Source: an uncultured bacterium (GTDB lineage: Bacteria > Bacillota > Clostridia > Oscillospirales > Oscillospiraceae). From it: a stretch of 5,088 nucleotides of DNA. This document shows, piece after piece, positions 1-5,088 of the stretch; the first letter of the stretch is position 1; each line of letters begins with the position of its first letter. The stretch is taken from the NCBI GenBank assembly GCA_905215425.1, contig CAJMQD010000095.1, positions 1-5,088 on the forward strand, given 5' to 3'. The notes under the pieces are model-generated. The model worked only from the letters and a program-made list of their open reading frames with translations, had not been told where the DNA came from and searched no databases. A program made the translations under genes and the position numbers.

Positions 1-2031
1 TATCGGGCGAATCTGGAGGAGGCGGTGGGGGCGGAGAACCTGGAGATCCAGGTCTATACCCCCTCCACTTACCGCAATGCCGGAAATGTGGCGAATGCGG
101 ACGCATATCTGATCTCCACCGGCTCCATTGATTACGAGGACGAGATCATCGACCGGATCCCCTTGGGTATGCCTGTGGTGGATATTACCGTTGCCTTCCG
201 AAAGCAAAGTATTGATCAGATCGCCAGGATCCCAAAGGGTACAAGGTGTCTGTTCGTAAACACAACTGAGCCGTTGGCGCTGGAGGGCATCGTCGCCCTA
301 AATAAATTCAGCCTCTACAATGTGCTTTTGACGCCGATGTACCCCGGGAGCCGGGAGTATCCCGATATCCATGTGGCCATTACGCCGGGGGAGCCTCAAC
401 TGGTGCCGCCCTATGTGGACCGGGTCTATGATCTGGGACACCGCTATCTTACGCCGGGAACCATAGGGAAGATGCTGGCGGAGATCGATATGGAATACAT
501 TCTGGAGACGGAGAAATTCCGGACGTATTCCAATCAGTTCCACCCCTTTGACTGCAACGAGAGCCCCCTCCTGGGAAAAGCCACCCAGATGGAAGCGGGC
601 GTGGACCTGCTGATCAACGCCATGGAGGGCGGCGGAATCGGGATCAATGAGGCGGAAAATATCTTCTGCATCAACCGAAACGCCATGGAGATCCTTGGTC
701 TGGAAGAAAAGAAGTGGATCGGCCGGCCGTATAAAGAGGCACTTCCCTTTTTGGACTTTGAGGTCTACTCCGCCCAGCGGGAGGAGAAGAAATCCTTTGA
801 AAAATTGGTTCAGTACGGAGATACGTCGCTGAACGTAAGCATCCACATCATCTGGTACAACAAAAAGTTCCGGGGTTTGTTTGTTGCCCTTCAGCGCTTC
901 AACGATGTGGAGGACCGGCAGCACAATGCCCGCCTGCGTCTGCTGAACCGGGGATACACAGCAAAATATACGTTTGACGATATCATCGGAGAGAGCCAGG
1001 CGATGGTGGAGACCTGCCGGATGGCCCGGAAAATGGCAAAGACCAATTCTGCGATCGTCATCACCGGAGAGAGTGGGACGGGAAAAGAATTGCTGGCCAG
1101 CGCCATCCACAATGCCTCGCTGCGGGCGTCGGGGCCATACATTGCCATCAACTGCGCGGCCATGCCGGAAAACCTGCTGGAGAGCGAGCTGTTTGGGTAT
1201 GAGAACGGCGCGTTTACCGGGGCGAAGAAGGGCGGAAAGCTTGGCCTTTTTGAGTGCGCCCACGGGGGAACGCTGTTTCTGGATGAGATGGAAGGGATGA
1301 GTCCGGCCCTTCAGGTAAAGCTGCTGCGGGTGCTGCAGGAAAAAGAGGTGATGCGCCTGGGCGGTACCAAGATCATCCATGTGGATGTGCGGATCATTGC
1401 GGCCACAAACGTGGATATGGAGGCAATGGTGCGGGACGGAGCGATCCGAAAAGACCTGTACTACCGGCTGAACACCATGGAGCTGACCCTGCCGCCGCTG
1501 CGCAGACGCCGAGAGGATATCCCGCTGCTGATCCGCCACATTCAAACGGAGATAGGGGCGAATTTTGTATTGTCACAGCCGGTTATGAATCAAATCATGG
1601 CCCACGACTGGGACGGCAATGTGCGGGAGCTGAAAAACTATGTGGAGTTCTTTCAATGTCTGGGAAAAAAAGAGATCTGTCTGGACGACCTGCCCCGCAG
1701 ATTGCGGAGCGGAGAGGCGCCCCGGCCGGTCCTGGTACAGGCGGCAAAAACCCAGCGGCCCGAGCAGAAAAAGCAGGCTGAACCGGGCGACTGGACAGAG
1801 GAGCAACGGTTTATTCTGCGCTGTCTGTATAACAGCTATCAGGAGGGCAAGCTGATTGGCAGACGGGCGATCTGTCAGGAGGCAAGACGGATACAACTGC
1901 TGCTGACGGAGCAGGAAGTGCGCAATCAGCTGAAGCAGCTGGAGGATAAGGGTCTGGTCAAAGTCGGCACCGGGCGGGCAGGCAGCAGATTGACGCCCGA
2001 GGGTGTAGTGCTTTTGTCCGGCAGAATATAA
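1..2031 (+). CDS. Sigma-54-dependent transcriptional activator with sensor, PAS, AAA+ and winged-helix-like domains (5' partial)
   Basis: This is an ATP-driven activator that would open sigma-54 RNA polymerase promoters on sensing a signal. The frame is open from base 1; the GTG at 25 has no ribosome binding site before it and sits inside what looks like continuous domain sequence, so the true start is probably upstream. About 676 residues are visible. Residues 1-175 form an alpha/beta, receptor-like domain that I cannot name with certainty; its pattern loosely recalls the PrpR N-terminal sensor. Residues about 200-302 look like a PAS domain. The AAA+ domain follows, with Walker A GESGTGKE (1066-1089), GAFTGA (1207-1224, the sigma-54 contact loop), Walker B LFLDE (1273-1287), sensor I (IIAATN, 1393-1410), the DLYYRL arginine-finger region (1453-1470) and sensor II WDGNVREL (1609-1632). 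A charged, proline-containing linker leads to a C-terminal winged-helix-like segment (1792-2028) with a 'VRNQLKQLEDKGLV' pattern. No Fis-type helix-turn-helix is seen. It sits 16 nt before the serine hydrolase, so it probably controls these downstream genes. Confidence 0.93.
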   Translation, partial: YRANLEEAVGAENLEIQVYTPSTYRNAGNVANADAYLISTGSIDYEDEIIDRIPLGMPVVDITVAFRKQSIDQIARIPKGTRCLFVNTTEPLALEGIVALNKFSLYNVLLTPMYPGSREYPDIHVAITPGEPQLVPPYVDRVYDLGHRYLTPGTIGKMLAEIDMEYILETEKFRTYSNQFHPFDCNESPLLGKATQMEAGVDLLINAMEGGGIGINEAENIFCINRNAMEILGLEEKKWIGRPYKEALPFLDFEVYSAQREEKKSFEKLVQYGDTSLNVSIHIIWYNKKFRGLFVALQRFNDVEDRQHNARLRLLNRGYTAKYTFDDIIGESQAMVETCRMARKMAKTNSAIVITGESGTGKELLASAIHNASLRASGPYIAINCAAMPENLLESELFGYENGAFTGAKKGGKLGLFECAHGGTLFLDEMEGMSPALQVKLLRVLQEKEVMRLGGTKIIHVDVRIIAATNVDMEAMVRDGAIRKDLYYRLNTMELTLPPLRRRREDIPLLIRHIQTEIGANFVLSQPVMNQIMAHDWDGNVRELKNYVEFFQCLGKKEICLDDLPRRLRSGEAPRPVLVQAAKTQRPEQKKQAEPGDWTEEQRFILRCLYNSYQEGKLIGRRAICQEARRIQLLLTEQEVRNQLKQLEDKGLVKVGTGRAGSRLTPEGVVLLSGRI

Positions 2032-2032
2032 C

Positions 2033-2038
2033 AGGAGG
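2033..2038 (+). promoter_or_regulatory. Ribosome binding site that decides the serine hydrolase start
   Basis: AGGAGG directly abuts an ATG at 2039, which leaves no spacer for that codon. The next in-frame ATG at 2048 lies 9 nt downstream of the motif, a workable spacing, so 2048 is the preferred start. The choice changes the protein by only three residues. Confidence 0.8.
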
Positions 2039-2047
2039 ATGATCAAG

Positions 2048-2842
2048 ATGGAGCAGCCGTTATGGCAGGAAAACCTGGTTCAGCGTCTGAAAGAGATCCC
2101 GGGGAACACGTCGTTTTATTACAAAGACCTTGGCTTTGGACAGACCGTTTCGTTCAATGCGGACGAGCCGATGTGCGCCGCCAGCGTGATCAAGCTTACG
2201 ATCATGGCGGAGCTTTTCCGGCAGATCCGGGAAGGTGAACTGGACCCCCGGCGGACGCTTCGGGTCGGGGATGCCGACCGTGTGCCGATCTGCGGTGTGC
2301 TGACCTTTATGCATACCGGTATGGAGGTAACGCCGGAGGATCTGTGCTGGCTGATGATCACGATTTCGGACAATATGGCGACGAATATGCTGATCGATCT
2401 GTTGGGGATCGAAAAGATCCAGGCCAATAACTGCCGGCTTGGCCTGAAGGGCGTGGAACTGAATCGAAAGCTCTTTGAAAAACGGCCGGAATATCGGACG
2501 AAGACGAATTACATTACGGCGGCATCCATTGGAAAGCTGCTGGAACAGATCTATCGGGGCGAGCTGGTCAGTCCGGAGGCGTCACGCCGGATGATAGAGA
2601 TGCTGCTGGCGCAGCAATGTACCAATAAGATATCCCTGCTTTTGCCGGGCGAGGGTCTGGCGGCCCATAAGACCGGAGAAGACACCGGGATCACCCACGA
2701 CGTAGGCGTGCTGATGGCTCAGCGCCCGTGCATTGTCTGCTTCTGCAACTGGAAGCTGCAGCCCGGGGAGGAAGGCCGGATGAATCTGCTGATCGGAGAG
2801 CTGACCCGGGAGATCTGGGACGCCCAGGGCGGGTTAGCGTAA
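2048..2842 (+). CDS. Class A beta-lactamase-fold serine hydrolase, apparently cytoplasmic
   Basis: The 264-residue protein belongs to the penicillin-recognising serine hydrolase fold (beta-lactamase2 / class A type). Visible motifs are S46-V-I-K49 (nucleophile and lysine of SxxK), S107-D-N109 (SDN loop) and K208-T-G210. The SxxK-to-SDN spacing of 61 residues matches class A enzymes. The Glu-containing omega-loop motif ExxLN is not intact: the nearest candidate is G135-V-E-L-N139, with Gly where the catalytic Glu would be, followed by N-R-K-L-F-E. The N-terminus is hydrophilic with no signal peptide or lipobox, and there are eight scattered cysteines, both fitting a cytosolic protein. Family members in this size range include true beta-lactamases, but motif loss and location argue for a peptidase, amidase or esterase acting on an intracellular D-amino-acid substrate; that role is inference. 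It lies between the activator (16 nt gap) and the D-aminoacylase (24 nt gap), which points to a shared pathway. Many automatic pipelines would label it beta-lactamase; resistance should not be assumed. Confidence 0.88.
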   Translation: MEQPLWQENLVQRLKEIPGNTSFYYKDLGFGQTVSFNADEPMCAASVIKLTIMAELFRQIREGELDPRRTLRVGDADRVPICGVLTFMHTGMEVTPEDLCWLMITISDNMATNMLIDLLGIEKIQANNCRLGLKGVELNRKLFEKRPEYRTKTNYITAASIGKLLEQIYRGELVSPEASRRMIEMLLAQQCTNKISLLLPGEGLAAHKTGEDTGITHDVGVLMAQRPCIVCFCNWKLQPGEEGRMNLLIGELTREIWDAQGGLA

Positions 2843-2853
2843 GCGAAGGGAAA

Positions 2854-2858
2854 GGAGG
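2854..2858 (+). promoter_or_regulatory. Ribosome binding site for the amidohydrolase GTG start
   Basis: GGAGG inside AAAGGAGG is followed by an 8-nt spacer and then GTG at 2867. No ATG lies in a suitable position, and the protein N-terminus starting here (YDILIRNARIVDGTG) is where this family normally begins. The site therefore supports a GTG start. Confidence 0.85.
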
Positions 2859-2866
2859 AAGGCGCG

Positions 2867-4438
2867 GTGTACGATATACTGATCCGAAATGCCCGTATTG
2901 TGGATGGAACGGGAGCGCCTTGGTACTACGGCGATCTGGGAGTACAGGGCGGAATGATCACAGCGATGGGACGGCTGGGCGGACAGGCGGCCCGGGAGAC
3001 TGTGGACGCGGACGGACTTGTTTTGGCCCCTGGTTTTATTGACCTGCACAGCCACACAGATTCCACACTGCCGGAATATGCCCTGGGGGAGAGCAGACTG
3101 TTTCAGGGCATTACCACGGAGATCGGCGGAAACTGCGGCATGTCCATGGCGCCCGCGCAGCCTGAGACCCTGGACTTACTGAAAGACTATATGGGCCAGG
3201 CGTCCTATGACTGGACGGGCTTTGGTACGTTTCTGGACCGGATGGAGGAGATGCGGCCCTCTGTGAATTTCGGCTGTCTGGCAGGACACGGCACAGTGCG
3301 GATCGCGGTGATGGGCTTTTCCGACCGGAAGGCGGATGAGGAGCAGCGGAAGAAGATCCGTAACCTGGTGGCCGAATGTATGGAGGAGGGGGCGTTTGGG
3401 CTAAGCTCCGGACTGATCTATCCGCCGGGACTGTTCTCGGACGTAGAGGAGCTGGCCGAGGCGGCCAGCGCCGTGGTACCCTATGGCGGGTATTACTGCA
3501 CCCACATGCGGAACGAGAATGTGCGCTTGATCCCTGCGCTGGAAGAGGCGTTGGAGACGGCGTGGCGCTCCGGCGCACCGCTGCAGGTATCCCATCTGAA
3601 ATGCACGGCAAAGGCGGACTGGCAGGTCAGCGCAAAGACTGCGGTGGCCATGATCCAAAGGGCACGGCGGCAGGGCATGGATGTGGCCTGTGACCAGTAT
3701 CCCTACCGCGCTACCTCCACCACGATCACGAACAACTTCCCTGACTGGGGCTTTGAGGGCGGTATGGACCGTTTTCTGGAGCGCCTGCGCGACCCGGAGA
3801 CGCGGGCCAAGCTGTGCGCACAGTCAGATTCCACCCATATTGGCCGCTGGCACGAGATCATTGTCTCCTGGACACAGTGTCCGGAGGACGCGTGGATGTG
3901 CGGCTTGGACATGGAGGAGATCGGCCGGCGGGTGGGACAGCCACCGGTAGAGGCGCTGGCGGACCTGCTGCTCCGGGCAAAGGGGATCGCGGACGAGATC
4001 CACTACGGAATGTGTGAAGAGGATATCGAGTACATTCTGGCGCAGCCCTTTGTTATGGTCGGTTCGGACGGGAAATCCTATCCCATTGATCAGCCGGGCA
4101 AGCCCCACCCCAGAGCCTATGGTGCGTTTGCCAGAGTGCTGAGCCATTATTCCAGACAGCGAAAGGTGATCTCTCTGGAAACGGCAGTGGCCAAGATGAC
4201 GGGGATGCCGGCAAATCGGTTGGGCCTGTATGACCGAGGCCTGCTGCGCCCGGGTATGCGGGCGGATCTGGTCCTGTTTGACCCGGAACACATCGAGGAT
4301 TCCCCTACCTTCGACCAGCCGCAGCAGGCGTGCAGAGGGATCCATCGCGTATATGTAAACGGGGTTCTGTCTGCGCAGGATGGACAGCACACAGGGGCCA
4401 GAGCGGGCATCGTGCTGCGGAAAGGGAAGAACACCTGA
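2867..4438 (+). CDS. D-aminoacylase-type amidohydrolase (N-acyl-D-amino-acid deacylase family)
   Basis: This is a 523-residue metal-dependent amidohydrolase, predicted to cleave the acyl group from N-acyl-D-amino acids in the cytoplasm. The first strands (DILIRNARIVDGTG) and the closing VNG...G..TG.R.G.VLR block form the small beta-sandwich domain typical of the superfamily. Catalytic-barrel motifs in order are GFIDLHSHTD with H61 and H63, GGNCG with C90 (the bridging Cys characteristic of D-aminoacylase), THMRNE with H213, SHLK with H243, DQYPYRATS from D276, and GSDG with catalytic D401, followed by HPRAYGAF. From memory, the Alcaligenes enzyme uses C96, H220, H250 and D366; the C-to-H and H-to-H spacings here (123 and 30) agree closely, while the H243-D401 stretch is about 40 residues longer. 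There is no signal peptide. Starts GTG. Related families (D-glutamate or D-aspartate deacylases, other dipeptide-cleaving amidohydrolases) share these motifs, so the exact substrate is open. Confidence 0.93.
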   Translation: MYDILIRNARIVDGTGAPWYYGDLGVQGGMITAMGRLGGQAARETVDADGLVLAPGFIDLHSHTDSTLPEYALGESRLFQGITTEIGGNCGMSMAPAQPETLDLLKDYMGQASYDWTGFGTFLDRMEEMRPSVNFGCLAGHGTVRIAVMGFSDRKADEEQRKKIRNLVAECMEEGAFGLSSGLIYPPGLFSDVEELAEAASAVVPYGGYYCTHMRNENVRLIPALEEALETAWRSGAPLQVSHLKCTAKADWQVSAKTAVAMIQRARRQGMDVACDQYPYRATSTTITNNFPDWGFEGGMDRFLERLRDPETRAKLCAQSDSTHIGRWHEIIVSWTQCPEDAWMCGLDMEEIGRRVGQPPVEALADLLLRAKGIADEIHYGMCEEDIEYILAQPFVMVGSDGKSYPIDQPGKPHPRAYGAFARVLSHYSRQRKVISLETAVAKMTGMPANRLGLYDRGLLRPGMRADLVLFDPEHIEDSPTFDQPQQACRGIHRVYVNGVLSAQDGQHTGARAGIVLRKGKNT

Positions 4439-4471
4439 GCGCAGACGTACAGTGCAGCCGAAGCAGAGATT

Positions 4472-4497
4472 TTCCGGCGCGGCTTGCCGCGCCGGAA
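4472..4497. repeat. Perfect GC-rich hairpin downstream of the operon
   Basis: An 11-bp perfect inverted repeat (4472-4482 with 4487-4497) encloses a CTTG tetraloop, 33 nt after the amidohydrolase stop. In RNA it would be very stable. No T-run follows on either strand (the plus side continues CGATAAATAAACT), so it is not a canonical intrinsic terminator; it may stabilise or end the operon mRNA in another way, or be a dispersed intergenic palindrome. Confidence 0.75.
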
Positions 4498-4541
4498 CGA
4501 TAAATAAACTGCTTTCAGACAAAGCAAATACAACAGACAGC

Positions 4542-4580
4542 AGACAGCCACAAGCCATATTCAATGGCTTGCGGCTGTTT
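4542..4580. terminator. Long imperfect hairpin, possible bidirectional terminator
   Basis: The arms 4542-4558 and 4564-4580 pair over 17 positions with one A-C mismatch and one G-U, around a 5-nt loop (ATTCA). Only a short TT follows on the plus strand, and a mildly T-rich stretch (TGTTGTATTTGC) follows on the minus strand. It lies between convergent units, where a shared terminator would be expected. The stem is clear; the terminator role is inferred because the T-run is weak. Confidence 0.5.
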
Positions 4581-4629
4581 CCGTGTCCGGATCAGTTTTG
4601 CGGCTGGAACATGCCGGGACAGCTTCGGC

Positions 4630-4878
4630 TCAGTCCACTTCGTTGCCGGAGAATTTGGGGATGCCGTTGAAGCCGGCCTGCAGATCAGCGTCCGTGGGGA
4701 TGCAGTCGCTCATCTCGCTGTTGTGGAATTTTTCATAGGCGACCATGTCGAAGTAAAGGCGGTATGCAGGCGCGACCACCAGGGAAACGCCGAAGTCGGC
4801 CTTTCCCATCAGGACAACACCCCACGCGACAAATACGATGCCGAATACATAGACAAGCTCCGTGCTGAATGTTTTGAT
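4630..4878 (-). pseudogene. Remnant of a small membrane protein (DUF6198-like N-terminus joined to unrecognised tail)
   Basis: The minus-strand frame from 4878 to the TGA at 4630-4632 gives 82 residues with strongly G/C-ending codons, as in real genes. Residues about 8-25 are a transmembrane helix (VYVFGIVFVAWGVVLMG), followed by KADFGVSLVVAPAYRL, a pattern I associate with the first part of DUF6198-type multi-helix membrane proteins, which are normally far longer. After residue 43 the sequence turns soluble (ending FSGNEVD) and I do not recognise it. There is no ATG, GTG or TTG ahead of the helix: the frame reads ATC-AAA-ACA, with GGAGG touching the ATC; the first in-frame ATG is inside the helix. 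This suggests a lost start plus an internal deletion or fusion. It lies just beyond the terminator of the response regulator gene. An alternative is a short functional protein with a non-standard start. The family assignment is from memory of the motif and is tentative. Confidence 0.5.
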
Positions 4879-4883
4879 CCTCC
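4879..4883 (-). promoter_or_regulatory. Orphan GGAGG ribosome-binding-like motif ahead of the remnant
   Basis: GGAGG on the minus strand lies right after the terminator T-run and directly abuts the ATC at 4878. No start codon stands 5-10 nt downstream in the coding frame (ACA, TTC, AGC follow). It may be the preserved ribosome binding site of the decayed gene, or chance. Confidence 0.35.
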
Positions 4884-4887
4884 AAAC

Positions 4888-4935
4888 AAAAAATGAGCCT
4901 TCTCCGTTTGGTATAGAAACGGAAAAAGCTCATTT
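4888..4935 (-). terminator. Rho-independent terminator of the response regulator transcript
   Basis: On the minus strand a 19-bp stem (4935-4917 with 4909-4891) with two G-U wobbles encloses a 7-nt loop and runs into six T's (4893-4888) followed by GTTT. On the plus strand the two wobbles become C-A mismatches and no long T-run follows, so the direction is minus. It begins about 43 nt after the stop of the response regulator gene, the expected position. Confidence 0.92.
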
Positions 4936-4978
4936 GTATTGTACCACGTCCGTCAAGCGGCGCAGAACTTTGGCAGCG

Positions 4979-5088
4979 CTATGCCTCATCATCCGCCAGC
5001 ATACGGTACCCGACGCCAAGCTCGTTGATGATGTAGCGCTTTTCGCCGGGCGTCACGCCCATTTTCTTGCGGATGTTCTTCATATTGA
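4979..5088 (-). CDS. Response regulator, OmpR/KdpE-like, C-terminal end only (5' partial)
   Basis: The last 35 codons plus TAG (stop at 4979-4981) of a gene entering from the right edge. The peptide begins NMKNIRKKMG, continues PGEKRYIINELGVGYRM and ends LADDEA. This is the end of the recognition helix and the terminal beta-hairpin wing of an OmpR-type winged-helix DNA-binding domain; the 'ELGVGYRM' ending is characteristic of KdpE-like response regulators in Clostridia. Such proteins are phosphorylated by a sensor kinase and bind promoter DNA in the cytoplasm; KdpE itself controls potassium uptake, but many KdpE-like paralogues are uncharacterised, so no symbol is given. The receiver domain and any partner kinase lie outside the window. 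A clear terminator follows its stop, so nothing downstream is co-transcribed with it. Confidence 0.88.
   Translation of the reverse strand, partial: NMKNIRKKMGVTPGEKRYIINELGVGYRMLADDEA

Larger units (their letters stand above)
4439..4629. other. Non-coding intergenic stretch between convergent units
   Basis: Apart from the two hairpins at 4472-4497 and 4542-4580, I see no gene here. A small open frame beginning at the ATG at 4564 starts inside the second hairpin's arm and lacks a ribosome binding site. A short direct repetition of CAGACAG occurs near 4535-4548. No promoter is convincing. Confidence 0.6.

Noticed and set aside
25..27. GTG as the start of the activator gene
   Set aside because: There is no convincing ribosome binding site at suitable spacing, and the frame is open to the window edge with domain-like sequence before it, so the gene is treated as 5' partial.
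298..1545. Long minus-strand open frame (415 codons) opposite the activator
   Set aside because: It lies entirely antisense to a well-supported AAA+ gene, has no recognisable domain or ribosome binding site, and its composition (many His, Gln and Arg) is typical of the complement of GC-rich coding sequence.
3848..3864. TGGCACG...TTG resembling a sigma-54 promoter
   Set aside because: The spacing is 2 nt too long for the GG/GC pair, the -12 GC is missing, and it is inside the amidohydrolase gene.
3824..4564. Minus-strand open frame of 246 codons over the end of the amidohydrolase
   Set aside because: Antisense to a gene with full family motifs; it begins inside the hairpin region and shows no protein family signal.
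4564..4896. Plus-strand 110-codon open frame in the right part
   Set aside because: Its ATG is in the arm of an inverted repeat with no ribosome binding site, and the opposite strand has the better coding signal (transmembrane helix, G/C-ending codons).
4733..4933. Minus-strand 66-codon open frame overlapping the terminator
   Set aside because: Its start lies within the terminator stem and the protein has no sensible pattern; the neighbouring frame gives the membrane-protein-like sequence.
4938..4943. TACAAT on the minus strand as a -10 box for the remnant
   Set aside because: No -35 hexamer is found at 16-18 nt; the nearby TTGACG is only 7 nt away, and a transcript would run at once into the terminator.
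4970..4983. TTGGCAGCGCTATGC resembling a sigma-54 promoter
   Set aside because: The GG-to-GC spacing is one nt short, and it overlaps the end of the response regulator gene pointing into its terminator, with no plus-strand gene downstream.

Overview
The window looks like a piece of a fairly GC-rich Clostridia genome, possibly Oscillospiraceae or a similar gut lineage. The reasons are strong AGGAGG-type ribosome binding sites, a sigma-54 activator with a PAS domain, a D-aminoacylase-type amidohydrolase, and a KdpE-like response regulator tail of the kind seen in these bacteria. The assignment rests on style and family content only; there is no rRNA or other taxonomic marker.

Positions 1-4438 hold three co-directional plus-strand genes with very short gaps (16 and 24 nt), almost certainly one transcription unit. 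First comes a sigma-54-dependent activator, cut by the window's left edge. It has an N-terminal sensor-like domain, a PAS domain, a complete AAA+ domain with GAFTGA, and a winged-helix-like C-terminus in place of the usual Fis helix-turn-helix. Second is a class A beta-lactamase-fold serine hydrolase with SxxK, SDN and KTG motifs but no signal peptide and no intact ExxLN motif. Third is a D-aminoacylase-type (N-acyl-D-amino-acid deacylase) amidohydrolase with all the expected metal ligands. Read together, they suggest a signal-responsive, cytoplasmic pathway that breaks down acylated or peptidyl D-amino acids. The genes for transport and for later steps, if any, are outside the window.

Positions 4439-4629 are non-coding and carry two strong inverted repeats (4472-4497 and 4542-4580) in the convergent intergenic space.

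Positions 4630-4878, on the minus strand, hold an 82-codon open frame without a usable start codon. Its first half looks like the first transmembrane segment of a DUF6198-type membrane protein and its second half is unrelated-looking soluble sequence; it is best read as a decayed or rearranged gene remnant. A textbook rho-independent terminator on the minus strand (4888-4935) lies next. It ends the transcript of a response regulator whose last 35 codons (4979-5086, minus strand) enter from the right edge.
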